A DNA stretch of 64,000 bases from Pseudonocardia cypriaca (GTDB lineage Bacteria; Actinomycetota; Actinomycetes; Mycobacteriales; Pseudonocardiaceae): contig NZ_VFPH01000001.1 in assembly GCF_006717045.1 (NCBI RefSeq), positions 3,038,001 to 3,102,000 of the forward strand, in the 5' to 3' direction. Made by a program: the position numbers and the translations under genes. Each line of letters starts with the position of its first letter. Positions within the stretch are counted from its first letter, which is position 1. The notes under the pieces are model-generated. The model ran no database searches. It saw only the letters and a program-made list of their open reading frames with translations, and was not told the DNA's origin. This document shows positions 41,593 through 53,284 of the stretch, in pieces.

Positions 41593-42465
41593 TCACCGGC
41601 TCGTCGGACGGCGCTGCGGACGGGGCGGAACGACACCCTCCGCGAGGCGGCGCGCCGTCACGAGGAACGCGGTGTGGCCCTGCATGCGGTGCTCCGGACG
41701 CACGGCGAGGCCGACGACGTGCCACGGACGCATGAGGGTCTCCCACGCCTGGGGCTCGGTCCAGCACTGCTGCGAGCGCAGGTCCTCCACGAGCCGGGAC
41801 AGCTGGGTGGTGGTCGCGACGTAACCCACCAGTACACCGCCCGGAACGAGCGCCTTCGCGACGGTGTCCAGGTGCTCCCACGGCGCGAGCATGTCCAGAA
41901 CCACCCGATCGAAACGCTCGTCCGGGTGGTCTTCGCCGAGCGCGGCGAGATCGGCCACCCGCAGGCTCCAGTGCGGGGGGAGCTCCCCGAAGAACTGCCG
42001 CACGTTGCGTTCGGCGTGCTCGGCGTGATCGGCGCGGACCTCGTAGGACACCACGCCCCCCTCCGGGCCCACTGCCTGCAGCAACGAGCACGCGAGCGCC
42101 CCCGACCCGGCGCCCGCCTCCAGCACGCGCGCCCCCGGGAAGACGTCGCCCCACATCAGGATCTGGGCCGCGTCCTTCGGGTAGATCACCTGCGCCCCGC
42201 GCGGCATCGACAGCACGTAGTCGGCCAGCCGGGGCCGCAGCGCCAGGTACGGCGTGCCCACCGGCGAGACGACGAGGCTGCCCTCCGGCTTGCCGATCAG
42301 GTCGTCGTGGGCGAGCCCGCCGCGGTGCGTGTGGTACTCCGCCCCCGCCTGCAGGGTGATCGAGTAGTGCCGGCCCTTCGGGTCGGTGAGCTGCACCCGG
42401 TCGCCTGCGCGGAACGGGCCGCCGCGGGTGGGGAGGTCGGTGTCGGCGGGTCGGGGCTCGGGCAC
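41593..42465 (-). CDS. trmI: tRNA (adenine-58-N1)-methyltransferase TrmI
   Basis: 290 residues: N-terminal beta domain (FRAGDRVQLTDPKGRHYSITL), then a class-I SAM fold with VLEAGAGSGALACSLLQAV (motif I) and RVVLDMLAPWEHL (motif IV). It makes m1A58 in the T-loop of tRNA as a homotetramer. Neighbour of mpa in many actinobacteria (Rv2118c). A 163-base space before mpa probably holds the mpa promoter. Confidence 0.94.
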   Translation of the reverse strand: MPEPRPADTDLPTRGGPFRAGDRVQLTDPKGRHYSITLQAGAEYHTHRGGLAHDDLIGKPEGSLVVSPVGTPYLALRPRLADYVLSMPRGAQVIYPKDAAQILMWGDVFPGARVLEAGAGSGALACSLLQAVGPEGGVVSYEVRADHAEHAERNVRQFFGELPPHWSLRVADLAALGEDHPDERFDRVVLDMLAPWEHLDTVAKALVPGGVLVGYVATTTQLSRLVEDLRSQQCWTEPQAWETLMRPWHVVGLAVRPEHRMQGHTAFLVTARRLAEGVVPPRPQRRPTSR

Positions 42466-42544
42466 GAGGCGTAACGCTAACGGTCACCGTCGTCGGCCCG
42501 TCACGCGTCCCCTTCCTGCCCGCAGCGGCTGAACGGGTGAGGCG

Positions 42545-43435
42545 TTACTCCATCCGATCAAGAACGGTGTCCTCGGCCGACTCCGGCCAGCCCGGGTACT
42601 CGGGCGGAGTGCCGTCCCAGGCGGGGCAGAGCGCCTTGTGGCTGCACCAGTCGCACATGCGGGTGCGGTTGGGACGGAAGTCACCGGTCTCCCCCGCCGT
42701 GCGGATGGCCGCCCAGATGGCCTCCAGCGTGCGCTCGAACCGGCGCAGCTCCGGCTCGTCGGGCTCGTAGGTGAGGTACTCGCCGTCAGCCAGGTACAGC
42801 AGCCGCAGCTGGGTGGGCACCACGCCGCGCTCCTGCAGGAGCGCGAGCGCGTAGAACTTCATCTGGAACAGCGCCGCGACCTCTCCCGCCTCGCGGGGCG
42901 ACGAGCCCGTCTTGTAGTCGACGACCCGGATCTCACCGGAAGGAGCGACGTCGAGGCGGTCGATGTAGCCGCGCAGCAGCAGGCCCGACGCCAGCTCCGT
43001 CTCGACCAGCAGTTCACGGGCAGCGGGTTCGAGACGGCGTGGGTCCTCGAGCCGGAAGTACACCTCCAGCAGCTCGGCCGCGGACTCCAGCCACACCGGC
43101 AGCTCGGGATCCTCCGCGTCGACGAACAGCTGCCCCACCAGCTCGGGCAGCGCGGCGGACAGCTCCTCCCACACCGGCCCGACGAGCCCGCGGGCCGCCT
43201 CGGGGGAACGCTGCGGCGCGGGCAGGTCGTACAACCGCTCCAGGACGGCGTGCACCAGCGTGCCGCGGACCTGGGCGCGGGAGGGCAGCTCGGGAAGCCG
43301 GTCGATGGCGCGGAAGCGGTACAGCAGCGGGCACTGCTTGAAATCGCCTGCCCGTGACGGCGACAGGGCAGGACGACGCCGCGGGGCGGGCTCCACCGCC
43401 GTGCCCGCAATCTGGATGCCCGCGGTGTCGGTCAC
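42545..43435 (-). CDS. RecB-family PD-(D/E)XK nuclease with Fe-S cysteines
   Basis: 296 residues. The N-terminal SPSRAGDFKQCPLLYRF has one Cys and the C-terminus MCDWCSHKALCPAW has three, the four-Cys pattern of Fe-S-bearing AddB/Cas4-like nucleases. RGYIDRLDVAPSGEIRVVDYKTG provides the Asp...ExK active site. It is a single nuclease domain without helicase, as in Rv2119. GTG at 43435 chosen; a GTG at 43465 is possible. Role in DNA repair is inferred. Confidence 0.88.
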   Translation of the reverse strand: MTDTAGIQIAGTAVEPAPRRRPALSPSRAGDFKQCPLLYRFRAIDRLPELPSRAQVRGTLVHAVLERLYDLPAPQRSPEAARGLVGPVWEELSAALPELVGQLFVDAEDPELPVWLESAAELLEVYFRLEDPRRLEPAARELLVETELASGLLLRGYIDRLDVAPSGEIRVVDYKTGSSPREAGEVAALFQMKFYALALLQERGVVPTQLRLLYLADGEYLTYEPDEPELRRFERTLEAIWAAIRTAGETGDFRPNRTRMCDWCSHKALCPAWDGTPPEYPGWPESAEDTVLDRME

Positions 43436-43513
43436 GCTCCGCAGCGTAGGCGAGACCACCGACACTACCGGGCGGCGCGGCCCTCACCGAGGTGGCTGCT
43501 CTAGGTTGACCCG

Positions 43514-44044
43514 GTGAAGACGATCCGCACCGCGGTGGCCGCCGCCGCGCTGGTCGCCGCCCTCGCCGGGTGCGGCAGCCCGGTGGCCGGGACGCCTGCC
43601 CCACAGCCCGCCCCGCCGGCGACGCCGGTCCGGACGACACCGCCGCCCAGCCCGGCCGCCGACCGGCAGGCGGTCGAGACCGTGTTCCGCGACTACTACC
43701 GCGCGCTGCAGGACCGCGACTTCGCCAAGGCGTGCAGCTACAACGCGCCGGAGACCACCAGCCGACTGCTGGCGGACCTGCACACCCGCGGTGTCGACGC
43801 CGGCACGTGCGAGGAAGGCATGACCGCGGTCTACGCGATCCCCGAGAACGCGAAGATCGTGGAGCAGGTCGCGAAGAACGCCACGATCGACAGCGTCCGG
43901 GTGACCGGTGACGAAGCCGTCATCAAGTGGACGTCGAAGGTGAACGGCAAGACCGGGCCGGGCACCACGCACCTGCGCCGCGTCGACGGCCGGTGGATGC
44001 TGTCCGGCGGCGGCACCGGCCCGTCCCCGGGCTCCGGAACATGA
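43514..44044 (+). CDS. putative lipoprotein of unknown function
   Basis: 176 residues with a lipoprotein signal (AAALVAALAGC, Cys about 20), a Pro/Thr-rich linker (about 25-48) and a small NTF2-like domain: VETVFRDYYRALQDRDFAKAC near residue 55 and RRVDGRWMLSGGG near the end. It would be anchored to the outer membrane leaflet. The stop overlaps the thioesterase start in an ATGA. Function unknown. Confidence 0.8.
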   Translation: MKTIRTAVAAAALVAALAGCGSPVAGTPAPQPAPPATPVRTTPPPSPAADRQAVETVFRDYYRALQDRDFAKACSYNAPETTSRLLADLHTRGVDAGTCEEGMTAVYAIPENAKIVEQVAKNATIDSVRVTGDEAVIKWTSKVNGKTGPGTTHLRRVDGRWMLSGGGTGPSPGSGT

Positions 44045-44838
44045 GTGAGCTCGAGCCGTTCTACCTCCCCCTCGACGGCCCGGAAGGCCACCGCTTCCAC
44101 GCCACGGCCTCCACGACCGGGCCGTGGTTCGCCGACGCCCAGCACGTCGGGCCGCCGTCCGCGCTCCTGACCCGGGCTCTGGAGCGGCTCGACGGCGGCG
44201 CCGGCACCCAGCTCGCCCGCGTGACCGTGGAGGTGCTCGGGCCGGTGCCGGCCGGCGAGGTGCACGTCACCGCGGCGGTGGAGCGACCGGGCCGGGCGAT
44301 CCAGCTGATGACGGCGGAGATGAGCGCGGGTGGCCGGCCGGTGCTGCGTGCCCGAGCATGGCGGCTCGCCGCCGGCGACACGACGGCGGCCGCCGTCGGC
44401 GCCGCCGACCCGCTGCCGCCGCCCACGCAGGCCACCCCGCAGACCACGTGGGCCGAGGGATGGCTCCCGGGCTTCATCGACGCCGTCGAGTGGCGGTGGC
44501 TGGCCGGCGGGCCACCCGGGACGGGCCCTGGCGTGGCGTGGGTTCGCCTGCGGGTGCCGCTGGTGGAAGGCGAGAAGCCCAGCCCCGCGCAGCGGCTCAT
44601 GGTCGCAGCCGACTGTGCCAACGGCATCGGGGCGCCACTGGACCTGCGGGAATGGCTCTTCGTCAACACCGATCTCACCGTCCACCTGCACCGCCCGCCC
44701 GTGGGCGAGTGGATCGGGGTCAGCGCCACCACGGTGATCGGGCCGACCGGGGGCGGCACGGTCTCGGCGCTGCTGCACGACGAGGACGGGCAGACCGGGC
44801 GCAGCGCCCAGGCGCTGATCGTGCGGCCGCGGGGGTAG
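44041..44838 (+). CDS. thioesterase-family (double hot-dog) protein
   Basis: 265 residues resembling TesB-like double hot-dog acyl-CoA thioesterases: FHATASTTGPWFADAQHVGPPSALLTRALE start, and LMVAADCANGIGAPLDLREWLFVNTDLTVH in the second half with the Asp and Asn/Thr of the active site. It probably hydrolyses acyl-CoA, substrate unknown. Coupled to the lipoprotein gene by four bases. Confidence 0.83.
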   Translation: MSELEPFYLPLDGPEGHRFHATASTTGPWFADAQHVGPPSALLTRALERLDGGAGTQLARVTVEVLGPVPAGEVHVTAAVERPGRAIQLMTAEMSAGGRPVLRARAWRLAAGDTTAAAVGAADPLPPPTQATPQTTWAEGWLPGFIDAVEWRWLAGGPPGTGPGVAWVRLRVPLVEGEKPSPAQRLMVAADCANGIGAPLDLREWLFVNTDLTVHLHRPPVGEWIGVSATTVIGPTGGGTVSALLHDEDGQTGRSAQALIVRPRG

Positions 44839-44892
44839 ACGCCCTCGGTGGTCGGCGGCTCAGCGTCGTCGCCTGTACGTCCAGGCTCGGCC

Positions 44893-45023
44893 TCCACCGG
44901 CCCTTCCGTGGCGCCACGCATCGCCAAGGCCGACCCCACCAGGCCTCTGGTTGCGCCACACATCGCTCAGGCCACCTCTCACCAGGCCTTCGGTGGCGCC
45001 GCGCATCGTGCGGGGCCGCCCCT
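44893..45023. repeat. tandem repeat, three copies of about 42-43 bases
   Basis: Copies begin at ACCGGCCCTTCC..., ACCAGGCCTCTGG... and ACCAGGCCTTCGG...; the shared core GCGCCACGCATCG / GCGCCACACATCG / GCGCCGCGCATCG occurs at 44911, 44953 and 44996. The third copy is also the outer edge of the large inverted repeat. Confidence 0.7.
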
Positions 45024-45498
45024 CACGCCTCAAGGGCGCTGCGCGTCGCTGCCGCGATCGCTTCGCGACCCTTGACCCGCGAGCCTCTACGGCCCCTGGA
45101 AGGCCCGCTTCGCGGGCAGGCGGTGGGCCTGCCCCTTCGGCGCGCGGCGCCACCGAAGTCGGTCTCACCACCATGATCGAGGATTCCCTCCCACAGAAAC
45201 GGGCAAAACGGCCGACGAAGTCGGTCACACACCGACTTCGGTGCTCACACACCGACTGCAATCGGTGTGTCAGCGCAGAAGTCGGTGTGCGAGCGCAGGA
45301 AGATGCCCGACACCGGCCTCCTGGCGGCGCCGCGCACCAAGAGGGCAGGCCCTTGGGCCTGCCCGCACTGCTTGCCCTCAGGGGCCGCAGAGGCTCGCAG
45401 GTCAAGGGCCGCGCAGCGATCGCGCAGCGACGCCGCAGGCGCCCTTGAGCTGTGAGGGGCGGCCCCGCACAATGCGCGGCGCCGCCAGGAGGGCCTGG
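44983..45498. repeat. large imperfect inverted repeat with hairpin-rich spacer
   Basis: The left arm (44983-about 45154) and the reverse complement of the right arm (about 45319-45498) align along about 170 bases with only scattered substitutions and small gaps, by eye about 85 %. The 160-base spacer has GAAGTCGGT four times (one inverted), a perfect 10-base hairpin (CGAAGTCGGT 45216-45225 / ACCGACTTCG 45231-45240) and a perfect 9-base hairpin (ACACACCGA 45247-45255 / TCGGTGTGT 45262-45270). Open frames across it have no recognisable product. Nature unknown: defunct mobile element, structured RNA or repeat family. Confidence 0.75.
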
Positions 45499-45569
45499 GG
45501 AAGCAAGACCTGGAGCCAGGAGGCCTTGCGGCCGAAGCAGAGGTGCCCGGAACGGCGCGCCCGAGGAAC

Positions 45570-46481
45570 CTAGCTCGGGTACGGCTGGATCATCGCGCCG
45601 TCGACCGCGCGGCAGGAGCGGATCTCCGAGGTGAGGATCGCGCGCACACCGAGCTCGGCGAGGTCGTCCATCACCCTGTTGGCCACCGTGCGGCGCACCA
45701 TCGACCGCACCGCGGACCAGCCGGGCTCGGTGAGCGGGGAGACGGTGGGCGCCTGCATGCCGGGCGTGATCCGCTTGGCCTGCTCGAGCACGTGGTCGGG
45801 GCAGTCGTAGTCGAGCATCAGGTACTGGCGGGCGTAGACGACGCCCTGGATGCGGCCGGTGAACACGACCTTGGCCGCCTTGATCTCGGCGGTCTCGGGG
45901 CGGTCGGGGCGCGGCTCGCGCTCGATCAGGGTGGCCTGCGACACGGCGATCGCGTCGTCGAAGGCGACGAGGCCGTGCTGGCGCAGCGTGCGACCGGAGG
46001 ACACGACGTCGGCGATCGCGTCGGCGAGCCCGAGCTGCACGGAGATCTCGACGGCGCCGTCGAGCTTGATGATGTCGGCGCGGACGCGGTTGCGCGCCAG
46101 GTGCGCGCGGACCAGGCGCGGGTAGGACGTGGCGATCTTCTTGCCCTCGAGGTGCTTGATCGTCCACTCCTCACCGTTGTCGGTGAGCGGAGGCGCGGCG
46201 AAGCGGAACTTGGAGGCCCCGAAGCCCAGCTGGATGACGGTCTTGACCTGGCTGCCGGACTCCTCCATGAGGTCGGCGCCCGTGATGCCCAGGTGCAGGT
46301 CGCCGGAGCCGACGTAGGTGGCGATGTCCTTGGGGCGCAGATAGAAGAACTCGACCTCGTTCTCCTCGTCCAACATGCTCAGGTCGCGCGAGTCCGAGCG
46401 CTGCCGGTACCCCGCTTCCCGCATCATGGTCGCGGCGGGCTCGGCCAGCGTCCCCTTGTTCGGGAGTGCGACGCGGAGCAT
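45570..46481 (-). CDS. hisG: ATP phosphoribosyltransferase HisG (long form)
   Basis: 303 residues, long HisG: MLRVALPNKGTLAEPAATMM start, GITGADLMEESG, ATSYPRLVRAHLA, DAIADVVSSGRTLRQHGL (PRPP loop) and a C-terminal ACT-like regulatory domain (about 215-300) that mediates His inhibition. It begins histidine synthesis. Preceded by hisE in the same direction, 50 bases apart. Confidence 0.96.
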   Translation of the reverse strand: MLRVALPNKGTLAEPAATMMREAGYRQRSDSRDLSMLDEENEVEFFYLRPKDIATYVGSGDLHLGITGADLMEESGSQVKTVIQLGFGASKFRFAAPPLTDNGEEWTIKHLEGKKIATSYPRLVRAHLARNRVRADIIKLDGAVEISVQLGLADAIADVVSSGRTLRQHGLVAFDDAIAVSQATLIEREPRPDRPETAEIKAAKVVFTGRIQGVVYARQYLMLDYDCPDHVLEQAKRITPGMQAPTVSPLTEPGWSAVRSMVRRTVANRVMDDLAELGVRAILTSEIRSCRAVDGAMIQPYPS

Positions 46482-46531
46482 GGGACTCTCCTCAAGAGCT
46501 ACGTGCAGTGCCGTTCAAGATGCACAGTGGT

Positions 46532-46795
46532 TCAAAGGTACTTGTAGACGTCCTCGAGCGTGATCTTGCGCCCGATCATGAGGACCTGGATCCGGTAGAG
46601 CAGCTGGGAGATCTCCTCGGCCAAGGCGTCGTCGGCCTCGTGTTCGGCCGCGAGCCAGACCTCCCCGGCCTCCTCGAGCAGCTTCTTGCCCTGCTCGTGG
46701 ACCCCGGCGTCGAGCGCGGCGACCGTGCCGGAGCCCGCCGGCCTCGTGGCGGCGCGCTCTGTGAGCTCGGCGTACAGCCCGTCGAAGGTCTTCAC
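46532..46795 (-). CDS. hisE: phosphoribosyl-ATP diphosphatase HisE
   Basis: 87 residues of MazG-like helical fold: VKTFDGLYAELTERAAT start, KKLLEEAGEVWLAAEHEADDA with the metal-binding Glu/Asp cluster, and EEISQLLYRIQVLMIGR. It makes phosphoribosyl-AMP in step two of histidine synthesis. GTG at 46795 has a GAGGAG site; it is first in the hisE-hisG operon. The 161 bases upstream hold no gene. Confidence 0.95.
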   Translation of the reverse strand: MKTFDGLYAELTERAATRPAGSGTVAALDAGVHEQGKKLLEEAGEVWLAAEHEADDALAEEISQLLYRIQVLMIGRKITLEDVYKYL

Positions 46796-46956
46796 GTTCG
46801 GTTCTCCTCTCCTGGTCAGTGTCATATCTGGTCGAGGGCGACGCGAACGGGACCCGACCTCGTGCTGCGCCCGGTCAGCGCGATGCGCCGGACGGTCTCA
46901 AGCCTCGCATCACGGGCTCCGTGTCCGGCGAGCGGACCCTGCCCGCGGACGAGCGG

Positions 46957-47641
46957 TCACGCCACGCGCTCGCCCTGTGCCTGTGCGTAGCTGACCTTGA
47001 GGTCGTCCGAGGTCAGCCCGAGGAGCGAGCCCCGGTGGACGCGCCGTGGGCCGGTCGGCACCGCCACGTCGCACGGCACGACGAGCACGGCGCAGCCGGC
47101 CCGCTCCGCCGCGGTGGCGCCCGTCGGGGAGTCCTCGACCGCCAGGCAGGACCGGGCCGCGACCCCGAGCAGCTCGGCCGCCCGCAGGTACGGGTCGGGG
47201 TCCGGTTTGCCGTGCGGGACCTCGTCGCCGCAGACGGTGACGGTGAAGTGCTCGCGCCCGATGCTGTCGAGGGCCTTCTCGGTGAGCGTGCGCAGGGTGT
47301 TGGTGACCAGCGCCGTCGGCCAGCCCGCCGCGCGGACCATGCGCAGCGCGTCGAGGGCCCCCGGCCGCCACTCGAGCCCGGCCGCGAACAGCTCCCCGGT
47401 GCGGTCGGTCAGGTACCGCGCGGCCTGCGCGATCGGTTCCGGGTCCCGGTCCAGGCCGAGGTCATCGAACATCAGCGCGAGCGAGCGGGCCATGTTCGAG
47501 CCCACCATCGCCTCGCGCGCCTCGGTGGAGAGCTCCCCACCGAGCCACTGCGCGGTGTCCGCCAGGGAGATCGTCCAGACTTTCTCCGAGTCGACCAGCG
47601 TGCCGTCCATGTCCCACAGAACAGCCGCGGGACCAGAGCCA

Positions 47642-47652
<11 letters not shown>
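46957..47652 (-). CDS. HAD-superfamily phosphatase
   Basis: 231 residues: LWDMDGTLVDSEK (Asp nucleophile pair), VTNTLRTLTEKAL (motif II), HGKPDPDPYLRAAELLG (Lys) and VEDSPTGATAAERAG (acidic motif IV), with a helical cap between. It should dephosphorylate a small metabolite. ATG at 47652 overlaps the metH 3' end by 11 bases, so it is coupled to metH. Substrate unknown. Confidence 0.9.
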
Positions 47653-51202
<3,550 letters not shown>

Positions 51203-51269
51203 GAGCCCACGGTAGCCGCCCCGGGGGTATCTACCGGTCGGGGCGGGGCGAGGGCCGTAGGCTGGACCG

Positions 51270-52154
51270 ATGACCGATCGCGATCCGCGAACCGGAGCGT
51301 CGGGCGACCTGCCGCGTCTGGTCGAGCCGGTGATGATCGCCGCCTTCGAGGGGTGGAACGACGCAGGGGAGGCCGCCAGCACCGCGCTGGAGCACCTCGA
51401 GCTGAGCTGGGACGCCACACCGCTGGCGTCGATCGACCCCGAGGAGTACTACGACTTCCAGGTCACGCGCCCGCACGTACGACTGGCCGACGGGGTCACC
51501 CGCAAGATCGAGTGGCAGACCACCCGCCTCTCGGTTGCCAAGCTGCCGGGTACCGAGAGGCACGTCGTGCTCGTCAACGGCATCGAGCCGAACCTGCGCT
51601 GGCGCAGCTTCTGCCGCGAGCTCCTCGACTACGTGGAGAAGCTCGGCGTGACGAAGGTCATCACGCTCGGTGCTCTGCTCACCGACACGCCGCACACCCG
51701 GCCCACGCCGGTGAGCGGCATCTCCTACGACAAGTCGTCGGCGGGCGAGCTGCGGGTGGAGCCGTCGAGCTACCAGGGGCCCACCGGGATCGTCGGCGTC
51801 TTCCAGAACGCGTGCGTCGAGGCCGGGATCCCGGCGGTGTCGTTCTGGGCGTCCGTGCCGCACTACGTCTCGCAAGCCCGCGTCCCCAAGGCCGCCGTCG
51901 CGCTGTTGCACCGCGTGGAGGAGGTCCTCGACGTCGAGGTGCCGCTCGGCGGGCTGCCGGAGCAGGCCGAGGAGTGGGAGCGCACGGTCTCGGAGATGGC
52001 AGAGGCCGACGACGAGGTGCGCGAGTACGTGCGCCAGCTCGAGGAGCAGGCGGAGGCCGACGCCGACGCGCTGCCGGAGGCCGACGGCGACGCGATCGCC
52101 GCCGACTTCGAGCGGTACCTGCGCCGCCGGGGCACGGGGGGCTCGGGCAACTGA
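51270..52154 (+). CDS. PAC2-family (proteasome assembly chaperone-like) protein
   Basis: 294 residues with the PAC2 fold: MIAAFEGWNDAGEAASTAL start, VVLVNGIEPNLRWRSFCREL, VITLGALLTDTPHTRPTPV, and GIVGVFQNACVEAGIPAVSFWASVPHY; an acidic, Gln/Glu-rich tail with coiled-coil potential ends it. Eukaryotic PAC2 helps assemble proteasome alpha rings; the bacterial role is unproved (Rv2125 homologue). Its place near the Pup-proteasome genes is suggestive. Divergent from metH by 67 bases. Confidence 0.9.
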   Translation: MTDRDPRTGASGDLPRLVEPVMIAAFEGWNDAGEAASTALEHLELSWDATPLASIDPEEYYDFQVTRPHVRLADGVTRKIEWQTTRLSVAKLPGTERHVVLVNGIEPNLRWRSFCRELLDYVEKLGVTKVITLGALLTDTPHTRPTPVSGISYDKSSAGELRVEPSSYQGPTGIVGVFQNACVEAGIPAVSFWASVPHYVSQARVPKAAVALLHRVEEVLDVEVPLGGLPEQAEEWERTVSEMAEADDEVREYVRQLEEQAEADADALPEADGDAIAADFERYLRRRGTGGSGN

Positions 52155-53281
52155 GGGCCGCCCTCGCACGGGCGGGGCTCTACGCCGGGGCGTTCCTCGG
52201 GCCGTTCGGGGCCGGCGTCACCGTCGCGATGCTGCCCGAGCTCGGGGCCTCCTACGGCGTGTCGGCCGGAACGGCGTCGCTGTCGGTCACGGCCTACTTC
52301 CTGCCGTTCGCGGCCGTCATGTTCTTCTCGGGTGCGCTCGGCGAGCGTTGGGGGCGGCGGCGCACGGTCGTCCTCGGCTACGCCGGCTACGTGGTGGCGT
52401 CGCTGGCGTGCGTCCTCGCCCCGACGTTCCCGCTGTTCCTCGCGGCGAGGGCGCTGCAAGGTGTGGCGAACGCGTTCACCACACCGCTGCTGCTGTCCGC
52501 GCTCGGAGCGGCGGCGCCGCGGAACCGGCTGGGCCGCGCGCTCGGCTGGTTCGGGTCGCTGCAGGCGGCGGGGCAGACGTCCGCCCCGTTGCTCGGTGGG
52601 GTTGCCGCCGAAGCGGACTGGCGGTTCGCGTTCGGCGGGGTCGCGGTGGTGGCCGCCGCGCTCGCCCTGGTCGGCATCCCCCCGGACGAGGACTCCGACG
52701 GGATGCGACGGGAACCGCTCGCCACCGCGCTGCGCGCGGCGTTGCGGCCCGAGGTCCTGCGCATCGGGGCGGCCGCCGCGCTGGGCTGGGGGTGCCTGAC
52801 CGGGCTGAGCTTCATGGTCGCCTTGCGGCTGGAGGAGGGGTTCGAGGTCGGGGCGGGGACGCGCGGGCTGGTGCTCACCGCCGCCGGAGTCGCCGGGCTG
52901 TTCACGGCCCGGCTCGTCGGCGGCAGCGTGGACCGCATCGGGCGGCGACGAAGCGTGCTCATCGGCGCGGCGTGCGGGGCCATCGTCATCGTGGGAGTCG
53001 GGACGCTGCCCACGCTCTGGATGATCGCGCTCGCGTGGGCGGTCGGCGGGGTCGCCACCCAGCTCCTGCTCGTCGGCGTCAACGCGCTCGTACTGGGCTC
53101 GGAGCACAACCGCGGAGGGGCGGTGTCGGTGGTGCAGTCGCTGCGCTTCGGCGGGGGTGCGCTGAGCCCGGTGGCGTTCACCCCGCTCTACCACGCAGCA
53201 CCCCTCGCCGGGTTCCTCGTACCGGCGGCACTGCTCGCGCTCGCGGTGCCGGCCGTACTGCCGCGAGAACGCGAGGGCTGA
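52151..53281 (+). CDS. MFS transporter, probable CTG start
   Basis: 376 residues with about 12 hydrophobic helices and the motif LGERWGRRRTVV after helix 2; the fold resembles drug exporters (AraJ/CynX-like). No ATG, GTG or TTG lies in frame that keeps the first helix (LYAGAFLGPFGAGVTVAM); the first ATG (about 52229) would remove it. A CTG at 52151 overlaps the PAC2 stop in CTGA, mimicking the usual ATGA coupling, and is proposed as start. Coupled to PAC2. Confidence 0.75.
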   Translation: MRAALARAGLYAGAFLGPFGAGVTVAMLPELGASYGVSAGTASLSVTAYFLPFAAVMFFSGALGERWGRRRTVVLGYAGYVVASLACVLAPTFPLFLAARALQGVANAFTTPLLLSALGAAAPRNRLGRALGWFGSLQAAGQTSAPLLGGVAAEADWRFAFGGVAVVAAALALVGIPPDEDSDGMRREPLATALRAALRPEVLRIGAAAALGWGCLTGLSFMVALRLEEGFEVGAGTRGLVLTAAGVAGLFTARLVGGSVDRIGRRRSVLIGAACGAIVIVGVGTLPTLWMIALAWAVGGVATQLLLVGVNALVLGSEHNRGGAVSVVQSLRFGGGALSPVAFTPLYHAAPLAGFLVPAALLALAVPAVLPREREG

Positions 53282-53284
53282 GGG

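Noticed and set aside
45155..45290. Possible CRISPR array from recurring GAAGTCGGT
   Set aside because: Repeats are 9 bases, irregularly spaced and partly inverted; no cas genes nearby.
44860..46167. 435-codon minus-strand frame across the repeat region and hisG
   Set aside because: Composed of repeat-derived peptides and a wrong frame of hisG.
51203..51269. Cobalamin riboswitch before metH
   Set aside because: The whole space between the divergent metH and PAC2 starts is 67 bases, too short for the aptamer, and no B12-box was seen.
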